A stretch of 64,000 nucleotides of DNA from Asanoa ferruginea (GCF_003387075.1 NZ_QUMQ01000001.1:4340001-4404000), one strand, 5' to 3'; positions 24,777 to 33,700 are shown, counted from the first letter of the stretch. The notes: generated by a model not told the origin, from the letters alone. Numbers and translations: made by a program.

Positions 24777-25531
24777 TGGGCGCGGCGATCGGCCTCGACG
24801 GTGTCGACAAGGCCTACCTCGACCGCGACACCGGCACCACCCGCCACGTGCTGCACGACTTCTCGCTGCGGGTCGAGCCGGGCGAGCTGGTGGCCGTGGT
24901 CGGCGCGTCCGGCACCGGCAAGAGCACCCTGCTGCACCTGGTCGCCGGCCTCGAACAGCCCGACCGCGGCACGGTGACCGCCGGCACCGGGCAACCCCGC
25001 TTCGGCGTGGTCTTCCAGCAGCCCCGGCTGCTCGACTGGATCCCGGTCGAGCGCAACGTCGACCTGGCCGCGGGCGTCGCCGGCGCGACGCCCGACGACG
25101 TGCGGCAGGTGCTCGACGACGTCGGGTTGACCGCCGTCAAGGGCGCCTACCCGCCGGCGCTCACCGGTGGCCAGCGCCAGCGGGTCGCGGTGGCCCGGGC
25201 GTTCGTCGTGCGGCCCGAGATCGTGTTGCTCGACGAGCCGTTCGGCGCGCTCGACGAGGTGACCGCGCGCCGGCTGCGGCTGCTGCTCCAGGACCTGTGG
25301 CTGCGCGAGCCACGGACCGGCCTGCTGGTCACCCGCAATGTGCTGGAGGCGGCCTTCCTCGCCGACCGGGTGATCGTGCTGGCCGACCAGCCGGCTCGGA
25401 TCGTTCGGGAATACCGGATCGTGCGGCCGCGGCCGCGTACCCCCGATGACCCGGCGCTCTTCGACCTGCACCGGGAAATTGTCGCGGACCGTCAGCGGGG
25501 GAGCGGATCGGCCGCCAGGTGGTCGAGGTAG
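24776..25531 (+). CDS. ABC transporter ATP-binding protein (NitT/TauT type), H-loop His replaced
   Basis: 251-aa ATPase of the nitrate/sulfonate/taurine importer group. Walker A VVGASGTGKSTLL, Q-loop VVFQQPRLLDW, signature LTGGQRQRVAVARAF (Thr in place of the usual Ser), Walker B IVLLDEPFGALDE. In the H-loop the sequence is LLVTRNVLEAAFLADRV, where the family normally has VTHD: the switch histidine is Arg, which would be expected to impair ATP hydrolysis. There is no permease or binding-protein gene next to it, so it is an orphan. Its end overlaps the convergent NUDIX gene by 40 bp. Confidence 0.87.
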   Translation: MGAAIGLDGVDKAYLDRDTGTTRHVLHDFSLRVEPGELVAVVGASGTGKSTLLHLVAGLEQPDRGTVTAGTGQPRFGVVFQQPRLLDWIPVERNVDLAAGVAGATPDDVRQVLDDVGLTAVKGAYPPALTGGQRQRVAVARAFVVRPEIVLLDEPFGALDEVTARRLRLLLQDLWLREPRTGLLVTRNVLEAAFLADRVIVLADQPARIVREYRIVRPRPRTPDDPALFDLHREIVADRQRGSGSAARWSR

Positions 25532-25953
25532 CGCGACTGGTCGAGCCAGCTCGTGCGCAGCAACGGGCCAGCCGAAGCCAGCGGCACGAACCGGCAGGCG
25601 ACCGGCAGGCCGGTGTCCCAGGCGGCCGGGTCGCCGATCATCGTGTGCGTCCAGGCATCCCGCGGCTCGTCGCTGAGTAGGTGGAAGTAGAGGCCGATGA
25701 ACGGGTTGCCGTTGGTGTAGCGGCCGAGATCGGCGCCGAGCAGGCCACCGTGCGTCAGCGTGCCGGCGATCCCGGTCTCCTCGACGGTTTCCCGGACGGC
25801 GGCGTGGTCGGGGCGCTCGCCGGGGTCGACCCCGCCGCCCGGCACGTGGTGACCCTCGCGCGGCTTGGTCGGATAGTGGAAGACCAGCAACTCGGTCCCG
25901 CCGGGGCCGGAACGGGTCACATAGGACGATGCCCTCACGCGCGGTTGCTTCAC
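25492..25953 (-). CDS. NUDIX hydrolase
   Basis: 153-aa pyrophosphohydrolase. The Nudix box is complete: the first Gly in GGGVDPGERPDHAAV, Glu at the x5 position, and REVxEExGU as RETVEETGI. It probably acts on a nucleoside diphosphate derivative; the substrate is not predictable. ATG start at 25951-25953 gives the usual short strand before the domain. Convergent overlap of 40 bp with the ABC ATPase gene. Confidence 0.88.
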   Translation of the reverse strand: MKQPRVRASSYVTRSGPGGTELLVFHYPTKPREGHHVPGGGVDPGERPDHAAVRETVEETGIAGTLTHGGLLGADLGRYTNGNPFIGLYFHLLSDEPRDAWTHTMIGDPAAWDTGLPVACRFVPLASAGPLLRTSWLDQSRYLDHLAADPLPR

Positions 25954-26008
25954 CGCTCGGGTCTACCCGCTGCCGGTGATCATGGCAAGGCGGTTTCGCT
26001 GTCGAAGG

Positions 26009-26042
26009 GGTCTGGACAGGAACAGTTAACAGTCTTAATAAT
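26009..26042 (+). promoter_or_regulatory. Chitinase promoter with DasR-like operator half
   Basis: GGTCTGGACA (26009-26018) resembles the core GGTCTAGACC of actinobacterial chitinase operators bound by the GntR regulator DasR. Its last six bases TGGACA also serve as a -35 (one mismatch), with an 18-bp spacer to AATAAT (26037-26042). Thus an operator would overlap the -35. Confidence 0.45.
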
Positions 26043-26072
26043 TGGGCATCCATCGATATGTGGAGGCCCGGA

Positions 26073-27830
26073 ATGCGTCGTACCCGATCGGTTCTCATGG
26101 GGTTGGTCGCCGTTGTGGTGGCCGCCGTCGGCGCGGTCGCGGTCGCCGGCAGCGCCGCGGCCGCCGGCCCGACCGCCACCTTCACCAAGGTCTCCGACTG
26201 GGGCTCGGGCTGGGAAGGCAAATACACCGTCAACAATGGCGGCACGACGGCGCTGACCTCCTGGGCGGTCGCCTTCGACCTGCCGGCCGGCGCCACCATC
26301 ACCACCTTCTGGGACGCTGATATGACCCGGTCGGGTCAGCGGTTCACGTTCCGCAACAAGTCCTGGAACGGCACGGTCGCGCCGGGCGCGTCGGTCTCCT
26401 TCGGATTCAACGGGTCGGGTGCCGCGACGCCGGCCAACTGCACGCTCAACGGAGCCTCCTGCGGCGGCGGCGGCCCGACCACGCCACCGACGACCAACCC
26501 GCCGACGAGCAACCCACCAAACCCGACGGTGCCGGGTGCGCCCACCGCGCTGCGGGTCACCGGCACCACCAGCTCGTCGATCTCGCTCGCCTGGGGCGCC
26601 GCGTCGGGCACCGTCACCGGCTACCGGGTCTACGAGGGCAGCACGCTGCGGGCGACCGTGACCGGCACCAGCGCCACCGTGAGCGGGCTCGGCGCCAACA
26701 CCACGCACACCTACGCCGTGGCGGCGTACAACACTGTTGGTGAAGGTCCGCGCAGCGCGACCGTGACCGGCACGACCGGCACGACCACGCCGCCGACCAG
26801 TGGCCTGCCGAAGCACGCGCTGATCGGCTATCTGCACGCGAGCTTCGCCAACGGTTCCGGCTATCTGCGAATGGCCGACGTGCCCGCCGACTGGGACATC
26901 ATCAACCTCGCGTTCGGCGAGCCGACGTCCGTCACCTCCGGTGACATCCGCTTCCAGCTCTGCCCGGTCGCCGAGTGCCCAGGTGTCGAGAGCGAGGCCG
27001 ATTTCATCGCCGCGATCCGGGCCAAGCAGGCCGCCGGCAAGAAGGTGCTCATCTCGATCGGTGGCCAGAACGGGCAGGTGCAGCTCACCACGACCGCCGC
27101 CCGCGACCGGTTCGTCAGCTCGGTCGCCGCGATCATCGACCGCTACGGCCTCGACGGGCTCGACATCGACTTCGAGGGCCACTCGCTGACGCTCAACACG
27201 GGCGACACCGACTTCCGTAACCCGACGACGCCGGTGGTCGTCAACCTCATCTCGGCAGTGCGGACCCTCAAGCAGCGGTACGGGTCGCGCTTCGTGCTCA
27301 CCATGGCCCCGGAGACGTTTTTCGTGCAGCTCGGCTACCAGTTCTACGGTTCCGGGCCGTTCGGCGGGCAGGACCCGCGCGCCGGCTCCTACCTGCCGGT
27401 CATCAACGCGCTGCGCGACGACATCACGGTGCTGCACGTGCAGGACTACAACTCGGGGCCGATCATGGGCCTCGACAACCAGTACCACACGATGGGCGGC
27501 GCCGACTTCCACATCGCGATGACCGACATGCTGCTGGCCGGGTTCCCGGTCGCCGGCAACACCGCCAACGTCTTCGCACCGCTGCGCGAAGACCAGGTCG
27601 CGTTCGGCACACCGTCGTCAGTCACCGCCGGCAATGGCTACGTCGCACCGGCCGGTGTGCAACAGGCGGTCAACTGCCTGGTCAAGGGCCAGAACTGCGG
27701 TGGCTACACGCCGCGCAGCGGCACCAACCCGTCGTTCCGAGGCCTCATGACCTGGTCGATCAACTGGGACCGGTTCTACAACTGGGAGTTCCGCAACAGC
27801 CACGAGCCGTTCCTCAACGCGTTGCCTTAG
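26073..27830 (+). CDS. Secreted chitinase: CBM2 - FnIII - GH18
   Basis: 585 aa. Sec signal peptide at residues 1-32 (MRRTRSVLMGLVAVVVAAVG, cleavage near AAAAG). A CBM2-type cellulose/chitin-binding module follows (FTKVSDWGSGWEGKYTVNN with exposed Trp, NKSWNGTVAPG, and a C-terminal Cys pair). Then come a Thr/Pro linker, a fibronectin type III domain (PTALRVTGTTSSSISLAWGA...) and a GH18 catalytic domain with the motif LDGLDIDFE (catalytic Glu) and ISIGGQNG. Cleaves chitin by the substrate-assisted mechanism outside the cell. ATG 26073 is chosen over 26058 because GGAGG (26062-26066) is 6 bases away. Monocistronic. Confidence 0.95.
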   Translation: MRRTRSVLMGLVAVVVAAVGAVAVAGSAAAAGPTATFTKVSDWGSGWEGKYTVNNGGTTALTSWAVAFDLPAGATITTFWDADMTRSGQRFTFRNKSWNGTVAPGASVSFGFNGSGAATPANCTLNGASCGGGGPTTPPTTNPPTSNPPNPTVPGAPTALRVTGTTSSSISLAWGAASGTVTGYRVYEGSTLRATVTGTSATVSGLGANTTHTYAVAAYNTVGEGPRSATVTGTTGTTTPPTSGLPKHALIGYLHASFANGSGYLRMADVPADWDIINLAFGEPTSVTSGDIRFQLCPVAECPGVESEADFIAAIRAKQAAGKKVLISIGGQNGQVQLTTTAARDRFVSSVAAIIDRYGLDGLDIDFEGHSLTLNTGDTDFRNPTTPVVVNLISAVRTLKQRYGSRFVLTMAPETFFVQLGYQFYGSGPFGGQDPRAGSYLPVINALRDDITVLHVQDYNSGPIMGLDNQYHTMGGADFHIAMTDMLLAGFPVAGNTANVFAPLREDQVAFGTPSSVTAGNGYVAPAGVQQAVNCLVKGQNCGGYTPRSGTNPSFRGLMTWSINWDRFYNWEFRNSHEPFLNALP

Positions 27831-27936
27831 CAGCAGACCCTATTCGAACGTTCACGTAAGGAGCGCTCAGGCAACACCCGCTGTTCGCCGCCCTCCGTGA
27901 TGTTGGCCGACGGCACGCCATTCATCAGGAGGACAC

Positions 27937-29667
27937 ATGGGCCACGGCCATGGGCACCACCACCACCACGACGAGGTCGGGATCGGCGGAGGCAGCGACC
28001 TGCCCGCCGCTCTCGACCTGTCGACCCCGGACGACGAGCTCCGCCCCGAGGACCGCAGCCGGCGGGCGTTCCTGCGCCGCGCCGGCCTGCTCGGTGCCGG
28101 CGTAGCCGCCGCGGGTGCGCTGGGTGCCGGTGTCGGCGGGGGCGCCGAGCCGGCGTCCGCGCACGGCAAGGACGACGAGCACGACCATGCCAGCTTCAAC
28201 GGCGGCGGCAGCTTCAAATGGCTCGCCGGTGACCACCACATCCACACGCACTACAGCAGCGACGGCATGTACCGGGTGATCGACCAGGTGCAGCACGGCC
28301 GGGCGCACGGTCTGGACTGGATGGTCATCACCGACCACGGCAGCGAGGCGCACGCCAAGATCGGTGTGGACAAGGTCAACCCGGAGATCCTCGCCGCCCG
28401 CGAGGCGCTCAAGGACACCCTGGTCTTCCAGGGTCTTGAGTGGAACATCCCGGCCGCCGAGCACGGCACCGTGTTCGTCAACCCGGGCAAGAACGAGCTG
28501 TCGGTCCTCAAGCAGTTCGAGAACAACTTCGACTCGAGCGTCAAGGCGGCCGGCGACTCGACGCCCGCCAACGAGGCGCTGGCCATCTCCGGCCTCAACT
28601 TCCTCGCCGACGCCGTCAAGCGCGGCAAGGTCGAGCACGCGCTGTTCCTGGCCAACCACCCGGCCCGCAACGGCATCGACTCGCCGCACGAGATCCGTGG
28701 CTGGCGCGACGCGGCCCCGGGCATCGCGATCGGCATGGAGGGTGCCCCCGGCCACCAGGCTGGCGGCCTGTCCAAGGCCAAGGGCGGCCCGGGCGCGGCC
28801 CGCGGCGCCTACGGCAACAGCCCGTCGGCCAACTCGTTCCCGTACCCGCTGGAGAGCTACCGCACCTGGGGTGGCTTCGACTGGTTCACCGCGACGGTCG
28901 GTGGCCTCTGGGACAGCCTGCTCGCCGAGGGCAAGCCGTGGTGGATCACCGCGAACTCGGACGCGCACACCATCTTCCTGGAGACCGCGGTCCGCGGTAA
29001 CAGCGACTTCAACGAGCTCGGCTACTACCTCGACCCGGTGCACGGCGGCACGGTCAACACGACCAACGTCGACTTCTGGCCCGGCTACTACAGCAAGACC
29101 CACGTGGGTGCCACCACCGACTCCTACCTCGCGGTGATGGACGGCCTGCGCCTGGGCCGCATCTGGGTCGACCACGGTGGTCTGCTCGCGGGTCTCGACA
29201 TGCGGGTCCGCAAGGCCGGCGACCGTTCGAAGGACGGCGGCACCCCGCTCGGCGGCACCGTCTCGGTCAAGAAGGGCACCGCGCTCGAGCTGGTCATCTC
29301 GATCGACCTGGCCGTGCTGCCCAACTGGGCCGAGTTCGTGCCGAAGCTGGCCCGGGTCGACGTGATCCGCGGCAAGGTGACCGGCAAGCCGGCCGACAAG
29401 GACGCCTTCACCACCCCGAACACCCGGGTCGAGAAGTCGTTCGAGGTCGGCACCGGACAGAAGAAGGTCTCCTTCACGTACGCGCTGGGCCGCGCCGAGC
29501 AGTCCTACTACGTGCGGGTCCGGGGCACCGACGGCAACCGCAAGGGCCCGGGCTACCTGGGCGTCTCGGTTGACGCCGAGGGCCCGGCGATCGACGTCGT
29601 CGGCGACGCCGACCCGTGGGCCGACCTGTGGTTCTACACGAACCCGATCTGGGTCGAGACCCACTAG
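27937..29667 (+). CDS. Tat-exported PHP-domain phosphoesterase with His-rich N-terminus
   Basis: 576 aa. Begins with MGHGHGHHHHHDE, a metal-binding-looking His tail placed in front of a Tat signal (SRRAFLRRAGLLGAGVAAA, cleavage near ASA, residue ~75). The mature part has a PHP domain: DHHIHTHYSSDG and WMVITDHGSEAHAK provide metal-binding His/Asp, with later ANHPARNGID and TANSDAHT. A C-terminal beta-rich portion follows. Tat export fits a protein that folds around metals before secretion. Family members hydrolyse phosphoesters. AGGAGG (27927-27932) sets the ATG start. Confidence 0.85.
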   Translation: MGHGHGHHHHHDEVGIGGGSDLPAALDLSTPDDELRPEDRSRRAFLRRAGLLGAGVAAAGALGAGVGGGAEPASAHGKDDEHDHASFNGGGSFKWLAGDHHIHTHYSSDGMYRVIDQVQHGRAHGLDWMVITDHGSEAHAKIGVDKVNPEILAAREALKDTLVFQGLEWNIPAAEHGTVFVNPGKNELSVLKQFENNFDSSVKAAGDSTPANEALAISGLNFLADAVKRGKVEHALFLANHPARNGIDSPHEIRGWRDAAPGIAIGMEGAPGHQAGGLSKAKGGPGAARGAYGNSPSANSFPYPLESYRTWGGFDWFTATVGGLWDSLLAEGKPWWITANSDAHTIFLETAVRGNSDFNELGYYLDPVHGGTVNTTNVDFWPGYYSKTHVGATTDSYLAVMDGLRLGRIWVDHGGLLAGLDMRVRKAGDRSKDGGTPLGGTVSVKKGTALELVISIDLAVLPNWAEFVPKLARVDVIRGKVTGKPADKDAFTTPNTRVEKSFEVGTGQKKVSFTYALGRAEQSYYVRVRGTDGNRKGPGYLGVSVDAEGPAIDVVGDADPWADLWFYTNPIWVETH

Positions 29668-29671
29668 TTCG

Positions 29672-30181
29672 ATGACCGTCCACGTAGGATTCGACCGCGC
29701 CGATAAGGATGTAAGGGCGGCGGAGCACTGGTTCGTCGAGTTGCTCGGCGACCAACGGGACCGCGTCGTCGCCTGCACCCACCTGTTGCGCGTGCCGAGC
29801 TCGCACGTGGCGTTCAGCATCGCGTTGCCGTCGGGGGTTTCGGTGGAGTTGCCACCGGTCCCCGACGGCCTCGCGGCCGCGGCTGCCCTGGCCCGGGAGG
29901 AACACCTCTCGGGCCAGGGTGGCCGGGCCTTCGCCTACCCGGGTCGGGACGCCTTGGTCGGCACGCTGAGCGTCGCGGACATCCTGTCGCTCAGCGCCAT
30001 CGAGCGCGTCACGGTGATGGGCGGCGCCCCCGCGACGCCGGACACGCTGGTCGAGACCCGGGACCATGTCCGGCCGCTCTGGATGGCCGGCCACCTCACC
30101 CTGGTCACCCTGCCGCACGTCGATGGCCGGATCGCTCCGTTCGAGATGCCGGAAGAGATCCCCTGCTGCTCCCTGCACTAG
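29672..30181 (+). CDS. Hypothetical protein
   Basis: 169-aa protein starting 4 bp after the PHP gene, so it is probably cotranscribed with it. No known domain recognised. It has a mixed alpha/beta look (MTVHVGFDRADKDVRAAEHW at the start), a central Ala-rich helix, and ends with a Cys pair (EEIPCCSLH). No signal peptide or membrane segment. There is no ribosome site before ATG 29672, in keeping with translational coupling to the gene upstream. Confidence 0.6.
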   Translation: MTVHVGFDRADKDVRAAEHWFVELLGDQRDRVVACTHLLRVPSSHVAFSIALPSGVSVELPPVPDGLAAAAALAREEHLSGQGGRAFAYPGRDALVGTLSVADILSLSAIERVTVMGGAPATPDTLVETRDHVRPLWMAGHLTLVTLPHVDGRIAPFEMPEEIPCCSLH

Positions 30182-30284
30182 CCCGATCCACCAATCGGTT
30201 GATCGCCGGAATCCACCGCGACCGGCCTTCGGACCGCTAGCTGGTCGGTGCCCGCCGAGCGCTCCGGCGCCGAGGCTTATTGGC

Positions 30285-31028
30285 ATGACAGCGGTTATCG
30301 AAGTGCGGGAACTGCACAAGAAGTACGGCGCCAAGGTCGCCGTCGAGGATGTGTCGTTCACCGTCGACGAAGGCGAGATCTTCGGGATTCTCGGGCCGAA
30401 CGGTGCCGGGAAGACGACGACGGTGGAATGTGTCGAAGGGCTGCGCAAGCCCGACGGCGGGTCGATCCGGGTGCTCGGGCTCGACCCCGGGCGCGACCGG
30501 GCCGAGCTGACCCAGCGGGTCGGCGTGCAACTCCAGGACGCGCAGCTTCCCGAGAAGCTGAAGGTGGGCGAGGCGCTCGATCTTTACCGGTCCTTCTACC
30601 CGGAGCCGGCCGACGCCGAATCGCTGATCGCGGCGCTCGGGCTGGACGCGGTGCGGCGTACCCGATTCGGGAAGCTCTCCGGAGGCCAGAAGCAGCGCCT
30701 GTCTATCGCGCTCGCGCTCGTCGGCAATCCGCGCATCGCGGTGCTCGACGAGTTGACCACCGGGCTCGACCCGCGGGCCCGCCGGGAGACCTGGAAGCTG
30801 ATCGCCGACGTGCGCGCCCGCGGCGTCACGATCGTGCTGGTCACCCACTTCATGGAAGAGGCCGAGCGGCTCTGCGACCGGGTCGCGGTGATCGACTCGG
30901 GCCGGGTGGTGACCGTCGACACGCCGGCCGCGCTCGCCAAGCGGGCGGCCGCGCAACTGGGCCTCGAGCGGGCCAGCCTTGAAGACGCTTTCGTCGCACT
31001 GACCGGGGAGAACGCTGATGTCAACTGA
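30285..31028 (+). CDS. ABC-2 type transporter, ATP-binding subunit
   Basis: 247-aa ATPase of the DrrA/CcmA-like exporter group. Walker A ILGPNGAGKTTTVE, Q-loop QLQDAQLPEK, signature LSGGQKQRLSIAL, Walker B IAVLDELTTGLDP, H-loop VTHFMEEAE; all catalytic residues are present. It overlaps the permease gene by 11 bp. The ATPase, permease, histidine kinase and response regulator genes follow without gaps, so the exporter is probably controlled by the two-component system. Likely exports an antibiotic or lipid-like compound. Confidence 0.92.
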   Translation: MTAVIEVRELHKKYGAKVAVEDVSFTVDEGEIFGILGPNGAGKTTTVECVEGLRKPDGGSIRVLGLDPGRDRAELTQRVGVQLQDAQLPEKLKVGEALDLYRSFYPEPADAESLIAALGLDAVRRTRFGKLSGGQKQRLSIALALVGNPRIAVLDELTTGLDPRARRETWKLIADVRARGVTIVLVTHFMEEAERLCDRVAVIDSGRVVTVDTPAALAKRAAAQLGLERASLEDAFVALTGENADVN

Positions 31029-31764
31029 GGCCTTGCGGCAACTGACCGCCACCGAGTTCACGCTTTTCCTGCGCGACAAGATCGGCCCGATCTTCGGGGT
31101 GCTGTTCCCGGTCGCCCTGCTATCTGTGTTCGGCAACCTCGACTTCTTCACCGACCCGGTCAACGGCTTCGACGGGCAACCCCTGCTCGTCACGTTCGTG
31201 CCGATTCTGGTCGCGTTCGTCATCGCCATGCTGGCCCTCAACACGTTGCCGCCGACGCTCGCCGGCTATCGGGAGCAGGGTGTGCTGCGCCGGATGCGGA
31301 CCACCCCGGTCGGCCCGGCGCGAGTGCTCGCCGCCCAGTTGACGATCTGCTTCGGCACCGCCGTGGTGGCGGTCGTGGTCCTGCTCGCCGTGGCCCGGCT
31401 GGCGTTCGACGTGCCACTGCCCCGGCAGCCGGGTGCCTTCGCGCTCACCGCGGTTCTCGCCGCGCTCGCCGTGATCGGCATCGCCGTGCTGATCGCCGCG
31501 GTCGCACCGACCGGGAAGGCGGCCAACGCGACCGGCTCGATCCTGTTCTACGTCTTCACCTTCTTCGCCGGGCTGTGGCTACCCCTCCAGGCGATGCCGC
31601 CGGTGCTGCGGCACGTGAGCGAGGCCACACCACTGGGCGCCGCGGTCACCGCGTTGACCGACGCCAGCCAGGGCCACTGGCCGGCGGCCTGGCGGTTGGC
31701 GCTGCTGGCCGGGTACGCACTGGTCAGCGCTCTGCTCGGGGTCAAATTGTTTCGGTGGGAGTAG
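31018..31764 (+). CDS. ABC-2 type transporter, permease subunit
   Basis: 248-aa membrane protein with six predicted helices, e.g. LLVTFVPILVAFVIAMLALN, ALTAVLAALAVIGIAVLIAA and ATGSILFYVFTFFAGLWLPL (the conserved YxxxFxxGxxLP-like region of ABC-2 permeases, just after helix 5). Partner of the ATPase immediately upstream, forming an exporter of unknown substrate. The histidine kinase gene follows after 10 bp. Confidence 0.9.
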   Translation: MSTEALRQLTATEFTLFLRDKIGPIFGVLFPVALLSVFGNLDFFTDPVNGFDGQPLLVTFVPILVAFVIAMLALNTLPPTLAGYREQGVLRRMRTTPVGPARVLAAQLTICFGTAVVAVVVLLAVARLAFDVPLPRQPGAFALTAVLAALAVIGIAVLIAAVAPTGKAANATGSILFYVFTFFAGLWLPLQAMPPVLRHVSEATPLGAAVTALTDASQGHWPAAWRLALLAGYALVSALLGVKLFRWE

Positions 31765-31774
31765 GTTGCCTTCC

Positions 31775-33034
31775 ATGCGGAACGCGATGCCGCTGGCAGT
31801 CGACGCCGGCACGGAGCGGTGGGTGCGATTCGCCCACCGCGCCGTGTACGGCCTGCTGGCCGTCATGGCCGGCGTCACCGTGCTGCTGAACCCGGGACTC
31901 GACGGTGACACCCCGCTGCTGCTCGGGCTGATCCTGTTGATGGGCCTGTGGATCCTGTGCCTGTTCACGCTGCGGCCGGCCGCGCGTACCCGGGCGCTGC
32001 CGATGTCGATCTTCTTCGTCGGCCTCTACGCGATCCTGCTGCTCCTGGTGCTCGAGGAGCCCTATTTCGGGTTCCTCACGCCGATCGGCTACTTCTTCGC
32101 CTTCGGCGTGCTGCCCTGGCCGTGGCGGATCCCGGGCGTGATCGGGGTGGCCGCGGCGGCCGGCATCGCCCAGGCCGCGGGCATCCCGCTGGCGACGGCC
32201 GAGGGGCTGCTGCTGCACCTCGCGATCATCCTGATCAACGCGGCGCCGATGACGGCGTTCGCCTGGATCGACTGGCATGGCGACAAGGAACGCGAGGAGC
32301 GGGCCCGGACGATGGTGGAGTTGCGCGCGGCCAACGAGCGGCTGGAGACGACCCTCGCCGAGAACGCCAGCCTGCACGAGCGGCTGCTGGGGCAGGCGCG
32401 CGAGGCCGGCATCCACGAGGAACGGCAGCGGATGGCCCGGGAGATCCACGACACCCTGGCGCAGGGCCTCACCGGCATCGTCACCCAGCTACAGGCCGCC
32501 GAGCAGGCGGCCACCGAGCCCGACCGGTGGCGGCGGCACCTCGGTGCGGCGACCGACCTGGCCCGGGAGAGCCTCCAGGAGGCCCGGCGCTCGGTGCACG
32601 CGCTGCGCCCCGAGCCGTTGCGCGGCGCGCGGCTGGGCGACGCGGTCGCCGGCGTCGCACAGCGGTGGTCGGCCCGGCACGGCATCCCGGTCGAGGTGAC
32701 CACGACCGGCACCGAGCGGCCGATGGCGGCGGAGGCCGAGTTGGCGTTGCTGCGCACCGCGCAGGAGGCGCTGGCCAACGTCGCGGCGCACGCCGGTGCC
32801 ACCCGGGTCGGCGTCACATTGTCCTACCTGGACGGTGAGGTGGCCCTCGACGTCCGCGACGACGGCCGCGGCTTCGACCCGGCCAAGCCGCCCGTGTCGA
32901 AAACCGGCGGCGGCTTCGGCCTGCTCGCCATGCGGCAGCGGATCGAGCAGGTCGCCGGGACACTCCAGGTCGAGTCCGAGCCGAGCGCCGGCACCGCGAT
33001 CTCGGCCTCGATCCCGGCGGGAGCAGCGGCATGA
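31775..33034 (+). CDS. Sensor histidine kinase (HisKA_3, NarL/DesK type)
   Basis: 419-aa membrane kinase. Residues 1-155 hold about five hydrophobic helices without a large periplasmic domain, as in kinases that sense the membrane or an associated ABC exporter. A short coiled coil leads to the HisKA_3 dimerisation box REIHDTLAQGLTGI, where His is the phosphorylation site, and then to the HATPase with DDGRGFDP (G1) and GGGFGLLAMRQR (G2). The stop overlaps the response-regulator start by 4 bp. ATG at 31775 is preferred to TTG at 31766. Confidence 0.92.
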   Translation: MRNAMPLAVDAGTERWVRFAHRAVYGLLAVMAGVTVLLNPGLDGDTPLLLGLILLMGLWILCLFTLRPAARTRALPMSIFFVGLYAILLLLVLEEPYFGFLTPIGYFFAFGVLPWPWRIPGVIGVAAAAGIAQAAGIPLATAEGLLLHLAIILINAAPMTAFAWIDWHGDKEREERARTMVELRAANERLETTLAENASLHERLLGQAREAGIHEERQRMAREIHDTLAQGLTGIVTQLQAAEQAATEPDRWRRHLGAATDLARESLQEARRSVHALRPEPLRGARLGDAVAGVAQRWSARHGIPVEVTTTGTERPMAAEAELALLRTAQEALANVAAHAGATRVGVTLSYLDGEVALDVRDDGRGFDPAKPPVSKTGGGFGLLAMRQRIEQVAGTLQVESEPSAGTAISASIPAGAAA

Positions 33035-33660
33035 TCACTCTGCTGGTGGTCGACGACCACCCGATCGTCCGCGACGGCCTCAGCGGGATGTTCGCCCGCG
33101 ACCCCGATTTCGAGGTGCTCGGCCAGGCGGCCGACGGCGCCGAGGCGGTGCGGCTGGCCCGCGCGCTGCGCCCCGACGTGATCCTGATGGACCTGCGGAT
33201 GCCGGGCGTCGACGGGGTCACCGCCATCGGCCAGTTGGCCAAGCACGGCGTCGAGAGCAAGGTGCTGGTGCTGACGACGTACGACACCGACAGCTACGTG
33301 GTGCCGGCCATCGAGGCGGGTGCGACCGGCTACCTGTTGAAGGACGCACCTCGCGACGAGTTGCTCCGGGCGGTGCGGTCGGCGGCCCGCGGCGAGGCGG
33401 TGCTCGCGCCATCGGTGGCCAGCCGGCTGATGCACCAGGTCCGCCAGCCCAGCGCCGGCCCGCTCAGCGAGCGGGAGTTGCAGGTGCTGACCCTGGTCGC
33501 CGACGGCAAGAACAACCGCGAGGCCGCCGCGACGCTGTTCATCAGCGAGGCGACGGTCAAGACCCACCTGCTCAACATCTACGCCAAGCTCGGCGTCAGC
33601 GACCGCGCCGCCGCCGTGGCCGAGGCGTTTCACCGAGGGCTGCTCACACCCGGCCGATAA
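33031..33660 (+). CDS. NarL/LuxR-type response regulator
   Basis: 209-aa cytoplasmic regulator. Receiver domain at residues 1-120: acidic pair in LLVVDDHPIV, phospho-Asp in DVILMDLRMPGVDG, switch Thr in VLTTYDTDS, Lys in YLLKDAP. C-terminal LuxR HTH: LSERELQVLTLVADGKNNRE and ATLFISEATVKTHLLNIYAK. It is the cognate partner of the kinase it overlaps, and probably activates the exporter operon. The convergent DsrE gene lies beyond a hairpin at 33665. Confidence 0.93.
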   Translation: MITLLVVDDHPIVRDGLSGMFARDPDFEVLGQAADGAEAVRLARALRPDVILMDLRMPGVDGVTAIGQLAKHGVESKVLVLTTYDTDSYVVPAIEAGATGYLLKDAPRDELLRAVRSAARGEAVLAPSVASRLMHQVRQPSAGPLSERELQVLTLVADGKNNREAAATLFISEATVKTHLLNIYAKLGVSDRAAAVAEAFHRGLLTPGR

Positions 33661-33664
33661 GGGA

Positions 33665-33700
33665 TGTGCCGCCGCACCTTGGGGGTGACGCGGCGGCACA
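33665..33700. terminator. GC-rich hairpin between convergent transcripts
   Basis: An 11-bp perfect stem (TGTGCCGCCGC at 33665-33675 with GCGGCGGCACA at 33690-33700) with a 14-base loop, 5 bp after the response regulator stop. No T-run, so a factor-dependent or U-less actinobacterial terminator is likely. Confidence 0.55.

Noticed and set aside
26024-26031. GTTAAC palindrome in the chitinase leader as an operator
   Set aside because: Six bases are too short to support a site; the DasR-like element is the better candidate.
27925-29820. 631-codon minus-strand open frame opposite the PHP gene
   Set aside because: Antisense shadow; the + strand has Tat signal, PHP motifs and an AGGAGG site.
30285-33660. 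Antibiotic resistance island
   Set aside because: A DrrA-like exporter with a two-component system is present, but there is no biosynthetic or resistance-specific gene; substrate left open.
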